Numbered from the stretch's first letter, positions 50,212 through 59,313 are shown. The stretch: DNA of 64,000 bases from RHLJ01 sp965247355 (GCA_965247355.1 OZ252011.1:2356001-2420000), one strand, 5' to 3'. Numbers and translations: made by a program. Notes: a model not told the origin generated them from the sequence alone.

Positions 50212-51369
50212 ATGAGATTAATAATTTTTACAAGCTTTGTACTATTTATTTGGGCATGCTCACCCTCAGAGCAAAAACCTAACGTCCCTGATACTGAAAC
50301 CACAGAAATTTCTTTAGGCTTTCTGGAGGCTCCTTCAGGATTTTCGATTGAAGAATTTTCTGACCAGGTTCCTGGTGCACGCCAGCTCGCAGTTAGTCCT
50401 TCCGGGGTTGTTTATGTAGGTACCCGACGAACTGGAGAAGATGGGAAAGTATACGCCGTTGTTGATTCTGACAATGATTTCAAAGCAGATACTGTGTACA
50501 CTATTATTTCAGGATTGCGGATGCCAAATGGTGTCGCTTTCAGAGATGGAGACCTTTATGTAGCCGAAATAAGTAATATCTGGCGCTTTGAAGATATTGA
50601 ATCCGATTTGGGAAATCCTCCTGAACCAACTTTATTGAGAGATGATTATCCAAGAGAAACCAGTCATGGCTGGAAGTATATTTCCTTTGGGCCAGATGGT
50701 AAGCTTTATGTGCCTGTGGGAGCACCATGTAATATTTGTAATAATGAAGAAGAGAACCCAATCTTTGCCTCTTTAACCCGAATTAACCCAGATGGTAGTA
50801 ATCGTGAAATTGTAGCTCATGGAATTCGGAACACAGTAGGCTTTACCTGGCACCCCGAAACTCAGGAGTTATGGTTTACTGATAATGGCAGAGACTGGAT
50901 GGGAGACAATATACCTCCCTGTGAACTCAATAAAATTACAGAAGAGGGTCAGCATTTTGGATTCCCTTACGTTCATGGAGCTTCTATCATTGATCCCGAA
51001 TTTGGAGATACTGGAATAGAATCTGAAATAGATTTTATTAAACCTGTTCAGGAACTAGGACCTCATGTAGCACCTCTTGGAGTTATTTTTTACACTGGGG
51101 AAATGTTCCCTTCATCATACCAAAATCAGGCATTGATTGCCGAGCACGGTAGCTGGAATCGTAGCGAAAAAATCGGCTACCGAATCATGATGGTTACTTT
51201 CGACCATAACGGAAATCCTACTTCCTACAAACCTTTTATCACCGGATGGCTTCAAAGTGAGGAAGATATCCGGGGAAGACCGGTTTCTATTGTTCAACTC
51301 GCTGATGGTTCTTTGTTAATTTCTGATGATCATTCCGGTAAAATTTATCGGGTTACTTATCAAGCCTGA
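50212..51369 (+). CDS. PQQ-dependent sugar dehydrogenase-like lipoprotein (sorbosone dehydrogenase family)
   Basis: A 385-residue six-bladed beta-propeller protein of the GDH/L-sorbosone dehydrogenase type. The N-terminus has a lipobox (FIWAC, Cys16). Family segments are GARQLAVSPSGVVYVGTRRTG, LRMPNGVAFRDGDLYVAEI, ETSHGWKYISFGPDGKLYVPVGAPCN, AHGIRNTVGFTWHPETQELWFTDNGRDWMGDN, and GAHGSW-like EHGSWNRSEKIGYRIM. It oxidises sugars or polyols outside the cytoplasm if PQQ is available; PQQ synthesis genes are not in view. Confidence 0.85.
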   Translation: MRLIIFTSFVLFIWACSPSEQKPNVPDTETTEISLGFLEAPSGFSIEEFSDQVPGARQLAVSPSGVVYVGTRRTGEDGKVYAVVDSDNDFKADTVYTIISGLRMPNGVAFRDGDLYVAEISNIWRFEDIESDLGNPPEPTLLRDDYPRETSHGWKYISFGPDGKLYVPVGAPCNICNNEEENPIFASLTRINPDGSNREIVAHGIRNTVGFTWHPETQELWFTDNGRDWMGDNIPPCELNKITEEGQHFGFPYVHGASIIDPEFGDTGIESEIDFIKPVQELGPHVAPLGVIFYTGEMFPSSYQNQALIAEHGSWNRSEKIGYRIMMVTFDHNGNPTSYKPFITGWLQSEEDIRGRPVSIVQLADGSLLISDDHSGKIYRVTYQA

Positions 51370-51400
51370 TATGTATTCATAAGATTGAATATTGAACTGT

Positions 51401-51428
51401 TTGATGAAATCCTCGGTTTCTATTTTTG
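51401..51428 (+). promoter_or_regulatory. Promoter of the isocitrate dehydrogenase gene
   Basis: TTG at 51401, 17-bp spacer, TATTTTTG at 51421: an exact match to the Bacteroidota -33/-7 promoter, about 40 bp before the start codon. A second TAnnTTTG (TATATTTG) follows at 51429. Confidence 0.6.
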
Positions 51429-51469
51429 TATATTTGATCATAAAAGAAATTTAACCTGAAAAATTCTTC

Positions 51470-52480
51470 ATGAAGAACGTTGTATTGATTCCCGGAGATG
51501 GAATTGGAACAGAAATAACAAGCTCAGTTACTACAATATTAGAAAAAGCAGGGGCAGAAATTAACTGGGTTGAACAAACTGCAGGTCTAACTGCCTACAA
51601 AGAAAAAGGGAACCCATTACCTGATGAAGTAATCGCTGCAATTGAAGAACATCGTGTTGCACTTAAAGGTCCGCTCACAACGCCTGTTGGCACCGGGTTC
51701 CGTTCAGTAAATGTTGCCTTACGACAAAAGTTTAACCTTTACAGCAACATTCGCCCAGCCCGCACTCTACCAAGTATTGATAGTCCCTTCAAAAATGTAG
51801 ACATGGTTATTTTCCGTGAAAATACTCAGGGATTATACATTGGTAAAGAGCATTGGATTGAAGAAAAAGGGGATAAAAAACATGCAGAGAGTATTGCAGT
51901 AGTTACGCAGGAGGCAAGTAAAAAAATTATCACCGCAGCTTTTGAGTATGCGCGTGCCAATGGTCGTAAAAAAGTCACATTGGTTCATAAAGCTAATATT
52001 TTGAAGTTGACCACAGGTCTTTTTCTTGAAGTAGGTCGTGAAGTAGCTTCTGATTACTCAGATATCGAATTTGAGGATTTAATTGTCGACAATATGGCTA
52101 TGCAAATGGTAATGCGACCCCAACGTTTTGACGTGGTAGTAACAACGAATCTTTTCGGAGATATCCTGTCAGATTTAGCATCCGGACTTGTTGGTGGACT
52201 TGGAGTTACTGGAGCCGCAAACATTGGAGATGATGCAGCCATGTTTGAAGCAGTTCACGGTTCGGCTCCGGATATTGCAGGACAAAATAAAGCAAATCCT
52301 CTTGCTCTCTTGTTTTCCGCATTGATGATGCTCGAACATATTGACCAGAAGCAAGTGGCTGAAAATATTCGAAAAGCAATCTACAAAACACTTGTTGAAA
52401 GAAAAGTGTATTGCACGCCGGATATTGGTGGAGAAGGAACTACTTCTACCTTTACTCAGGCTGTTTGCGATAACATTTAA
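51470..52480 (+). CDS. NAD-dependent isocitrate dehydrogenase
   Basis: A 336-residue enzyme of the isocitrate/isopropylmalate dehydrogenase superfamily, acting in the TCA cycle. It starts LIPGDGIGTEI, and binds substrate through LKGPLTTPVGTGFRSVNVALRQKFNLYSNIRPARTL (the Ser/Asn/Arg set of IDH). FRENTQGLYIGKEHW, VTLVHKANILKLTTGLFLEV, TTNLFGDILSDLASGLVGGLG with its metal-binding Asp residues, and FEAVHGSAPDIAGQNKANP follow. The short length and sequence around EAVHGSAPD favour the NAD-type form. It has its own promoter-like site and a strong terminator. Confidence 0.9.
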   Translation: MKNVVLIPGDGIGTEITSSVTTILEKAGAEINWVEQTAGLTAYKEKGNPLPDEVIAAIEEHRVALKGPLTTPVGTGFRSVNVALRQKFNLYSNIRPARTLPSIDSPFKNVDMVIFRENTQGLYIGKEHWIEEKGDKKHAESIAVVTQEASKKIITAAFEYARANGRKKVTLVHKANILKLTTGLFLEVGREVASDYSDIEFEDLIVDNMAMQMVMRPQRFDVVVTTNLFGDILSDLASGLVGGLGVTGAANIGDDAAMFEAVHGSAPDIAGQNKANPLALLFSALMMLEHIDQKQVAENIRKAIYKTLVERKVYCTPDIGGEGTTSTFTQAVCDNI

Positions 52481-52494
52481 AAATTTTGTATTAG

Positions 52495-52527
52495 AAAAGG
52501 CTACCTCGAAATCAGGTAGCTTTTTTT
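52495..52527 (+). terminator. Rho-independent terminator after isocitrate dehydrogenase
   Basis: GCTACCT and AGGTAGC pair around CGAAATC and are followed by seven T. Confidence 0.88.
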
Positions 52528-52537
52528 AAAGTTTTAA

Positions 52538-52867
52538 TTAGCTAAAAATACTCATCAGCACTGAGCTGACAATGGTCATTATGATGGTGAAAGCTATCGC
52601 CCAACCAAAATTCTTGATCTTAAATCCATCAACAAACTCATCCACCAACTTTACTAAAAGTGCATTAACAACTAATGCGAATAAACCAAAAGTAATGATT
52701 GTAAATGGTAGAGCTAAAAAGTGGAGAATGGGACCTAAAAGAAAATTAGCTAGTGAAATACCTGCTGCCACCCAAACGGCACTCCAAAAGTTTTTTATTT
52801 CAACACCGCTCAATACTTTTGCGGTTATAAAAACGGATACACTGTTTATTAGCCAAGCCCAGATCAT
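52538..52867 (-). CDS. Holin-like (superfamily IV) membrane protein
   Basis: A 109-residue protein made of four hydrophobic segments. It matches the 'phage holin family'/mycobacterial 4TMS type (WSAVWVAAGISLANFLLGPILHFLALPFTIITFGLFALVVNALLVKLVDEFVDGFKIKNFGWAIAFTII). In chromosomes it is usually not part of a phage and its role is unknown. It converges on isocitrate dehydrogenase and is divergent from the acetyltransferase gene. Confidence 0.85.
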   Translation of the reverse strand: MIWAWLINSVSVFITAKVLSGVEIKNFWSAVWVAAGISLANFLLGPILHFLALPFTIITFGLFALVVNALLVKLVDEFVDGFKIKNFGWAIAFTIIMTIVSSVLMSIFS

Positions 52868-52942
52868 AATGATGGAATTTTGTTAAAAGTCAGTTTACCG
52901 CTACGAAGAACTTTCGATTTTGTTTACTTTCAATAAAAAAAG

Positions 52943-53392
52943 ATGACCACTATTTTTTGTGAATTCCAGGAATTGAGTCTACATCAGCAATACGATCTGC
53001 TAAAACTCAGACAAGATGTTTTTATGATTGAACAGAATTGCCTATACAAGGATATGGACAACGCGGATCAAAAAGCACAGCATTTGCTTATGTATGACAA
53101 TGAATCACTTGCTGCCTATTTACGGGTTTTTGCTCCCGGTATTAAATTTAAAGAAGCATCATTAGGAAGGATTGTTGTTAACCCAAAATATCGGGGCGGA
53201 GTTATTGGAAGAGACCTCATCAAAACTGGCATCAAAAAAACATTTGACTTGTATAAAGGCTCAGATATTCGAATTGAGGCCCAGGCAGCTTTGAAACAAT
53301 ACTATAACTCACTGGGATTTGTTGAAGAAGGAGATATATACATTGTTGATGATATTGATCACCTGCAAATGGTACTAAAGAATATTATTTAA
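52943..53392 (+). CDS. elaA: GNAT-family acetyltransferase, ElaA type
   Basis: A 149-residue N-acetyltransferase of the ElaA type. The N-terminus LSLHQQYDLLKLRQDVFMIEQNCLYKDMDNADQKAQHL is the ElaA signature, LGRIVVNPKYRGGVIGRDLIKTGIKK the acetyl-CoA-binding motif (R/Q-x-x-G-x-G/I), and EAQAALKQYYNSLGFVEEGDIYIVDDIDHLQM the C-terminal part. Its substrate is not known. The 3' end overlaps the Hpt gene on the other strand by 8 bp. Confidence 0.9.
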   Translation: MTTIFCEFQELSLHQQYDLLKLRQDVFMIEQNCLYKDMDNADQKAQHLLMYDNESLAAYLRVFAPGIKFKEASLGRIVVNPKYRGGVIGRDLIKTGIKKTFDLYKGSDIRIEAQAALKQYYNSLGFVEEGDIYIVDDIDHLQMVLKNII

Positions 53393-53729
53393 ATTCTTCC
53401 GCTTTGGCCTCAAGTAATGGTAAACTTATCTTCGTTTTATTAACCAACTCTTGAGTTAAGTTAGACACTTCATTTGTATACTCACCAGATTTTCCTATTG
53501 CCTCCAGCTTCTTAACTAACTCGTACATCTCGTTCAAACCCACATATTGAAGTGTAGGTTTAAGTTTATGACTTTCGGTTCCCAGAGATTTCATGTCTTT
53601 CTCTTCTACCGCCTCTCTTATCTTTATAACCTGTGATGGAATATCTTCGATGAACAGATTGAGCATCTCTAGCATCACATCTTTATCGCTGCCGGTAATA
53701 TCTTCTAAATACGAAAGATCAATATTCAA
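53385..53729 (-). CDS. Stand-alone Hpt (histidine phosphotransfer) protein
   Basis: A 114-residue four-helix Hpt domain protein. The phosphorylatable histidine is His54 in TESHKLKPTLQYVG, within the helix following a SLGTE turn. Such proteins carry phosphate from a hybrid kinase or receiver to another receiver. The three-gene kinase cluster at 57.2-62.3 kb contains receivers it could serve, though nothing directly links them. It lies alone in a leftward orientation. Confidence 0.85.
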   Translation of the reverse strand: MNIDLSYLEDITGSDKDVMLEMLNLFIEDIPSQVIKIREAVEEKDMKSLGTESHKLKPTLQYVGLNEMYELVKKLEAIGKSGEYTNEVSNLTQELVNKTKISLPLLEAKAEEFK

Positions 53730-54119
53730 AATTCCAGACTTTGTGTTTGATTAATAAATAAAAGTAAGGTTATTTCGATCAAACTTCTGTAAAATTTAAT
53801 ACATACAGTCTCACTATTAGGTTAAACAAGTAACCTAAGTTCAAACTTGTATTTTAGCTTAAGAGAGGTGGTTTCTAGCCAGTAAAAATTACTATTGTCA
53901 CCAAAACCAATACAACAATCTTAAAGATAATGGTCTTCCAGTTTTTCATTACTTCCTTTCACAGAGAGATTTACACAGAGATGCAATGGAACTAAATTTT
54001 TTACCCAAAAACAAGTTATCCACAGCTTTTTTTTAGGCAGGAAAGGACTTTCCAAAATAGAAAGAACTCCATATAGTTAATTTTACTAGACTAGACCTAA
54101 TAAATTTAATTATTAAATT
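53730..54119. other. Intergenic region between the Hpt and glmS genes
   Basis: 390 bp on the left of glmS. It holds overlapping inverted repeats (TTAGGTT/AACCTAA at 53817 and 53832; ACAAGT/ACTTGT), a 24-codon frame on the minus strand and a single TTATCCACA box at 54016. No larger gene is evident. Confidence 0.5.
53875..53949 (-). CDS. 24-residue single-helix membrane micro-protein
   Basis: An ATG at 53949 is preceded by AAAGGAAGT, a good ribosome binding site. The frame encodes MKNWKTIIFKIVVLVLVTIV, then IFTG, ending at 53875, which is one hydrophobic helix with a basic N-terminal end. It lies alone 171 bp downstream of glmS on the same strand. Small membrane proteins of this size are often real in bacteria, but conservation would have to confirm it. 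Confidence 0.4.
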   Translation of the reverse strand: MKNWKTIIFKIVVLVLVTIVIFTG

Positions 54120-55955
54120 TTACTCAACTGTAACACTTTTGGCAAGGTTTCTCGGTTGGTCCACATCACAACCTCTATTCACAGCAATATAATATGAGAG
54201 AAGTTGCAAAGGAATTACACTTAAAAGTGGGGAAAGAACATCCTCAGTTTCAGGAATCATGCAACTGAATTCTGCAAGTTCTTTCACTTCTTCATTAGAG
54301 GGCGAAGTGATAGCAATAATTCTTCCTTTTCTTGCCTTAACCTCTTCGACATTACTTACCATCTTATCATTGGTATGCTGCGTAGATGCAATTACTACTA
54401 CTGGCATCATGTCGTCAATCAAGGCAATAGGTCCATGCTTCATTTCTGCAGCCGGATAACCTTCAGCATGGATATAAGAAATCTCTTTTAATTTAAGTGC
54501 TCCTTCCAGCGCTACAGGAAAACTGTAAGATCTACCGAGATACAAGAAATTGGGAGCATAAGTGAATAGGTTTGCAATTTTCTCAATCTCATTACTTTGC
54601 TTTAGAATCTCCTCAACCTGAGACGGAATTTTAGAAAGCGCTGTAATTATTCTTCTGGCATGAGCTTGATCGATAGCGCCTTTATGCTGAGCTAAACTCA
54701 AAGCAATCAGAGTTAACACGGTCACCTGTCCAGTAAAAGCTTTTGTTGAAGCTACACCAATTTCAGGACCTGCATGTAAGTAAACTCCTCCATCTGTTTC
54801 CCTTGCTATGGTTGAACCAACAACATTAACAATCCCCAGAACAGTAGCCCCTTTCTTTTTTGCTTCACGAAGTGCAGCTAAAGTATCTGCTGTTTCTCCA
54901 CTTTGTGAAATTACAAGCAATACATCTCCTTCCCCAATTAATGGATCCTTGTATCTAAACTCAGATGCATATTCAACTTCAACAGGTGTTTTAGCTAACC
55001 ATTCGAATAAATATTCACCTACTAAGGCGGAGTGCCAACTGGTTCCACATGCAGCTATAATTATTCTATTGGCATTTACAAGCTTATCCATAACTTTTGA
55101 AAGCCCACCAAGTGTAATCGTGCCGTCTTCTACATTCAAACGACCTCTAAGGCTATCAGAAATTGTCTTAGGCTGTTCGAAAATCTCTTTTAGCATAAAG
55201 AAAGGAAAGCCACTTTTTTCGATTTCTTCAAGACTCATCGCCAACTCATGGACTTCCTTTGAGAGCTCAATATCTTCAGCATTTAAAACCTGATACTCGT
55301 CCTTTTTTATAATTGCTAACTCTCCGTCATCCAGATAAACCACTTTGTCAGTATATTCAGCTACTGCCGAAGCATCAGAAGCAATTAGCATCTCTCCTTC
55401 TCCTACCCCGATTAGTAATGGCGATCCTTTTCTTGCAACAATAATAGTATCAGGATAATCAGCATGTAAAATTGCCAAGCCATAGGTGCCTCTGATTTGG
55501 GCTAATGCTAACTTTACTGCTTTTACAAATTCAATATTTGGATCTTTATCAATAAAACTCTCGATAAGCTTCGCTACTATTTCTGTGTCAGTTTCAGAAT
55601 AAAACTCATATCCCTCTTCCTGAAGCTTATGTTTTAAAATATTGTAGTTCTCAATAATCCCATTATGAACTAAAGCGATTTTTCCTGAAGAACTAACATG
55701 TGGATGTGAATTAATATCATTAGGCTCACCATGCGTGGCCCAACGAGTATGACCAATAGCAATATTTCCAACTTCATCTTCAGCTATCAGACTTTCCAGT
55801 GCAGCAACTTTACCCTTACATTTTTTAACTGATAAAGAGCCATTCACTATTGCTATGCCAGCAGAATCATATCCCCGATACTCAAGTCTTTTCAGGCCTT
55901 TTATAACTACATCTTTCGCCTTATTACTGCCAACATACCCAACTATTCCACACAT
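54120..55955 (-). CDS. glmS: Glutamine-fructose-6-phosphate aminotransferase (isomerising)
   Basis: A 611-residue enzyme that makes glucosamine-6-phosphate for peptidoglycan and LPS. The N-terminus MCGIVGYVG exposes the catalytic Cys after Met removal. The glutaminase domain has KRLEYRGYDSAGIAI, HTRWATHGEPND and HVSSSGKIALVHNGIIENY. Two SIS domains follow (ACGTSWHSALVGEYLFE, ISQSGETADTLAALREAK, ASTKAFTGQVTVL, EGALKLKEISYIHAEGYPAAEMKHGPIALID). The end DQPRNLAKSVTVE is canonical. It is divergent from a GlmU-like gene 93 bp away, which makes sense for aminosugar supply. Confidence 0.97.
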   Translation of the reverse strand: MCGIVGYVGSNKAKDVVIKGLKRLEYRGYDSAGIAIVNGSLSVKKCKGKVAALESLIAEDEVGNIAIGHTRWATHGEPNDINSHPHVSSSGKIALVHNGIIENYNILKHKLQEEGYEFYSETDTEIVAKLIESFIDKDPNIEFVKAVKLALAQIRGTYGLAILHADYPDTIIVARKGSPLLIGVGEGEMLIASDASAVAEYTDKVVYLDDGELAIIKKDEYQVLNAEDIELSKEVHELAMSLEEIEKSGFPFFMLKEIFEQPKTISDSLRGRLNVEDGTITLGGLSKVMDKLVNANRIIIAACGTSWHSALVGEYLFEWLAKTPVEVEYASEFRYKDPLIGEGDVLLVISQSGETADTLAALREAKKKGATVLGIVNVVGSTIARETDGGVYLHAGPEIGVASTKAFTGQVTVLTLIALSLAQHKGAIDQAHARRIITALSKIPSQVEEILKQSNEIEKIANLFTYAPNFLYLGRSYSFPVALEGALKLKEISYIHAEGYPAAEMKHGPIALIDDMMPVVVIASTQHTNDKMVSNVEEVKARKGRIIAITSPSNEEVKELAEFSCMIPETEDVLSPLLSVIPLQLLSYYIAVNRGCDVDQPRNLAKSVTVE

Positions 55956-56048
55956 AATGCACTTTTTTGTTTAGAACTATATAGATCCGTTAAATTAATG
56001 TATTTTAATGCCAATCTTGATTAAAAATTCAATAGGTAAACATTTAAA

Positions 56049-57251
56049 ATGCAACTTTGTTTCTTTAGCGATAAGATTGCAGATAATTTTCAACCACTCA
56101 CACTAACACGTCCAGTATGGGACCTGAGGATAGGAATTCTTACCATTCGTGAAAAGTGGGAAAAAGCACTCTCTCCAACTCTTATAAAAGGGATTTTTAA
56201 ACCCCATCTCCAGTCACTTTTTGATAACGAGCAAACTCTGAATGAAGATGATTGTATTTGGATCAACAGTCGTTATCTACCTAATAATGAGATAACAGAC
56301 AGCCTCCTTAACCTACCAGAAAACTCTTTTTTGAAATCAGGAGATACAGTGATAGCTGCAAGAATCTCATCTTCTGATTCTAAAGTAATGCTTAAAAATA
56401 AGTCAATCGATATATCAGGATTGGAGCAAAAAGAGGCCAAATTCGATACAAATTCAATAATATATCTTTGGGACTTACTTTCGAAAAACGGTGAACAAAT
56501 TAAAGTTGACATCGAAAGATTTGGAACTAAGCCACTGATTGACGAGTCGGTATTTATTAATTCAGTTTTCACTTTCCCAGAGAAAATTTTTATCGAAAAT
56601 GGTGCCATTATTGAACCAGGGTGTATCTTAATGGCTGATAAAGGACCAATTTATATTGGTAAAAACTCAGTTATTGAAGCCGGGAGCATTTTAAAGGGTC
56701 CGGTTGCAGTGTGTGATGGTGCTACGATTAAGATGAGAGCAAGAGTGTACGATTCAACCACCATTGGTCCTGCTTGTAAAGTAGGCGGTGAAGTATCAAA
56801 TAGTGTTTTTCATTCGTACTCAAATAAAGGGCATGATGGTTATGTCGGTAACTCTCTTATTGGTCAATGGTGTAATCTTGGAGCCGACACAAATACCTCA
56901 AATCTTAAAAATAATTATGGGAAGGTTCATCTTCATAATTGGAAAACTAAAAAACCCTACAGCCAAGGCCTACAGTTTTTGGGTACAGTGATGGGTGACC
57001 ATTCAAAAACATCAATTAATACCATGCTTAATACCGGAACTGTTTGCGGAGTAAGTTCAAATATTTTTAGTTCTGATTTCCCGCCAAAATATATTCCGTC
57101 TTTTATGTGGGTTGGAGATGGAGACATTGAAACTTACCGGTTTGATAAAGCCATTGAGGCTATGGAAGCCATGATGAAGCGCAGGAATATTAAATTGGAT
57201 GAGAACTACAGACAAATGATGGAATCTCTGTTTGAAAACAAAATTCCTTAA
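56049..57251 (+). CDS. GlmU-like sugar nucleotidyltransferase/acyltransferase protein
   Basis: A 400-residue protein like the GlmU-related proteins common in Bacteroidota-type bacteria. The N-terminus differs from GlmU (FSDKIADNFQPLTLTRPVWDLRIGILTIREKWE; the 'sugar nucleotidyl transferase' N-terminal family). The C-terminal half has left-handed beta-helix hexapeptide turns (IFIENGAIIEPGCIL, PIYIGKNSVIEAGSILKGPVAVCDGATIKMRARVYDSTTIGPACKVGGEVSNSV), then GNSLIGQWCNLGADTNTSNLKNNYG as in the acetyltransferase core. Next to glmS it probably works in UDP-amino-sugar metabolism. The strict GlmU pyrophosphorylase motif LAAGxGTR is absent. Confidence 0.8.
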   Translation: MQLCFFSDKIADNFQPLTLTRPVWDLRIGILTIREKWEKALSPTLIKGIFKPHLQSLFDNEQTLNEDDCIWINSRYLPNNEITDSLLNLPENSFLKSGDTVIAARISSSDSKVMLKNKSIDISGLEQKEAKFDTNSIIYLWDLLSKNGEQIKVDIERFGTKPLIDESVFINSVFTFPEKIFIENGAIIEPGCILMADKGPIYIGKNSVIEAGSILKGPVAVCDGATIKMRARVYDSTTIGPACKVGGEVSNSVFHSYSNKGHDGYVGNSLIGQWCNLGADTNTSNLKNNYGKVHLHNWKTKKPYSQGLQFLGTVMGDHSKTSINTMLNTGTVCGVSSNIFSSDFPPKYIPSFMWVGDGDIETYRFDKAIEAMEAMMKRRNIKLDENYRQMMESLFENKIP

Positions 57252-58846
57252 CTCAAGCTACTGCTGGAACCTTTTAATTTTTTATTATCAAAAGTAATAT
57301 TTGTTCTACCATTTTCTTCATCCACAGTTAGGATTGCCCCTATCTGTCTGGCAAGTACTTCTATAATTTCACTAAATTTATCAGCCTCTTGAAGTTTTAG
57401 AATTACTTTGGCGAGTGTTGATTCTCCAATTGTAATGGTAACATCATTTTCATTTTCTGAAGTCGACAAATACATATCCTCATTAGGAGTAAAATCATCT
57501 GGATTATCCAGACTTAACACCTTAAACATCAATTCACTAATTAGTAGTGAAAATGGAACTGCAATATTAATATTAAAAGTGACGGGGCTTTCAGGACGAT
57601 GGATATTAACTACTGGCTTCATCTTTACTTTTTCAATATAACTCACCTCAATAATTTGTTCTAAGACATCTAATACATTAATGTTTGAAAATGACCCGAG
57701 TTGATATACTGTTTCATGAACAATCGCTATGGACTTAATCCGGAGTATATTAGCCGAAATAATTTGGTCTTTGTTATCAGAAGTGGAAACTCCTAATTGC
57801 TCCAGCTGAAGGAAACTTGAAATAAGTGCCAGATTATTTTTCACCCTGTGATGCACCTCTCCTACCAGCACTTCTTTTTCATTCAGTAGATTACTTAATT
57901 CCTCGTTTTTTGTAACGAGTTCTTTCCTTGCCAAATTTTCGCTATAGGCATTTGATATTATGCCCGAAACCGATTTTAATAATTTGTCTTCCGAGATTGT
58001 CCATTTACGGTTATTTCTCACTTCATCAAAACCAATAAAGCCTATAAATTCGTCGTCCATCTGTACGGGGTATACAATTATCGCTTTGATATTCTGAGGT
58101 TTAAGAATTTCTCTAATATCTACTGGTAAATCCTCAATATTAGAAGCGTAAACACTACCTTCTTTTATTAAATATGGCTTCCATGAAGGGATATCATCCA
58201 AATAAGATACATTTTGAAGTTCCTGAATCTGAGGCTCTACTCCTTCCGCAGACCACTCATACGTGTTTTTACAATACTTTCCATTATTAAAATCTTCGAA
58301 CATGTATACCCTAGAGACATCTGTCATTTTACCCAGGACTTCCAGTGCATAATTTATTTTGGAATCAAAGCTTTCCGATGAGTTAAATCTGATCGATATT
58401 TCTGCTAATGCTTCCTGAAATTTCAAATTCCCTGCTAACTCAAACAGTGTATTATCTAACTTTTGCTTATCAGTACGCTCATTTAATACTCTTCTTATTG
58501 CAAAAGGAAGTCGCTTTAAATTACCTTTTGTAAGCACATCATTCGCTCTATTCTTGAGCAATTTCAGCTCCATCTCTTGTGTGATTGAACCGGATAAAGT
58601 AATAAATGGAGTATTAGGCATATTTTGCTTCGCAAATTCAAGCGCTTCATCTCCATTAAATGTACGCAAGTTGAAATCCGAAATAATGAGATCTGGCTCC
58701 CATCCTAATACTAATTCCTCAAACTCAGGTTTAGTTGATACAATTTTAATCACCAGTGGTTGGTCAAAATGACGTAACTCACGAATCATAAGCTCTGCAT
58801 CCAGCTCAGAATCTTCTAACACGAGTAATTTAATTTTACCGCTCAT
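57248..58846 (-). CDS. Receiver-GAF-HisKA_2 regulator with a decayed ATPase domain
   Basis: A 532-residue signalling protein. Residues 1-120 form a receiver with acceptor Asp57 (ISDFNLR). A GAF-like sensory region occupies about 145-300 (ALEVLGKMTDVSRVYMFEDF, VYPVQMDDEFIGFIGFDEV). The dimerisation/phosphoacceptor part is HisKA_2 type, GEVHHRVKNNLALISSFLQL, with a His near residue 331. The ATPase part should follow, but the N-box Asn position reads SELMFKVLSLD and no D-x-G-x-G box is visible, so ATP binding is doubtful. It is the last gene of the operon. It may act as a phosphorylation-controlled scaffold or phosphatase. Confidence 0.75.
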   Translation of the reverse strand: MSGKIKLLVLEDSELDAELMIRELRHFDQPLVIKIVSTKPEFEELVLGWEPDLIISDFNLRTFNGDEALEFAKQNMPNTPFITLSGSITQEMELKLLKNRANDVLTKGNLKRLPFAIRRVLNERTDKQKLDNTLFELAGNLKFQEALAEISIRFNSSESFDSKINYALEVLGKMTDVSRVYMFEDFNNGKYCKNTYEWSAEGVEPQIQELQNVSYLDDIPSWKPYLIKEGSVYASNIEDLPVDIREILKPQNIKAIIVYPVQMDDEFIGFIGFDEVRNNRKWTISEDKLLKSVSGIISNAYSENLARKELVTKNEELSNLLNEKEVLVGEVHHRVKNNLALISSFLQLEQLGVSTSDNKDQIISANILRIKSIAIVHETVYQLGSFSNINVLDVLEQIIEVSYIEKVKMKPVVNIHRPESPVTFNINIAVPFSLLISELMFKVLSLDNPDDFTPNEDMYLSTSENENDVTITIGESTLAKVILKLQEADKFSEIIEVLARQIGAILTVDEENGRTNITFDNKKLKGSSSSLS

Positions 58847-58855
58847 AGACCATCT

Positions 58856-59296
58856 TTATGGTTTCTGATTCAACAATACCCAATAAAGCCCGATTTCGGC
58901 AACAGCACGTGTAAAACTATCAAAATCAACAGGTTTTACAATAAAGCTGTTCACGCCTAATTTATAGCTCCTTACCACATCGCGTTCTACTTTGGATGAA
59001 GTAAGAATAACAACTGGTAGGTTCCTAGTCTCTTTATTTTCACGAATCTTTTTTAGTACTTCCAGTCCATCTACTTTGGGCATTTTTAAATCAAGGAGAA
59101 CTACCTTCGGTTGGTTTTTAATACTTCTTTCTTCAAATTTACCTCTGCCAAAAATGAACTCTAATGCTTCCTCTCCATTACTAAGTCTTACAATATTATT
59201 GGTAATATTATTTTTTTTGAGTGCCCTCATAGATAGCTCTGCATCCTGATCGCTATCCTCAACTAAAAGTATTTCTACAGTTTTATCTTCTTTCAT
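58856..59296 (-). CDS. Single-domain response regulator (Rcp1-like)
   Basis: A 146-residue receiver-only protein of the type paired with multi-sensor histidine kinases. Acidic pocket LLVEDSDQD, acceptor Asp69 in PKVVLLDLKMPKVDGLEVL, the Thr/Ser and Lys in VVILTSSKVERDV, and the loop GVNSFIVKPVDFDSF define it. The insertion GRGKFEERSIKNQPK between strands 2 and 3 is typical of Rcp1-like regulators. It lies 18 bp after the histidine kinase gene and 10 bp before the receiver-GAF-HisKA_2 gene. Confidence 0.93.
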   Translation of the reverse strand: MKEDKTVEILLVEDSDQDAELSMRALKKNNITNNIVRLSNGEEALEFIFGRGKFEERSIKNQPKVVLLDLKMPKVDGLEVLKKIRENKETRNLPVVILTSSKVERDVVRSYKLGVNSFIVKPVDFDSFTRAVAEIGLYWVLLNQKP

Positions 59297-59313
59297 TTAT
59301 ATCTGCTCTCTGT

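Noticed and set aside
54016..54024. TTATCCACA, a perfect DnaA-box word, near glmS
   Set aside because: A single box without a cluster, AT-rich unwinding element or dnaA/dnaN neighbours does not make an origin.
54808..55293. 161-codon frame antisense to glmS
   Set aside because: Shadow of glmS, which has every family motif.
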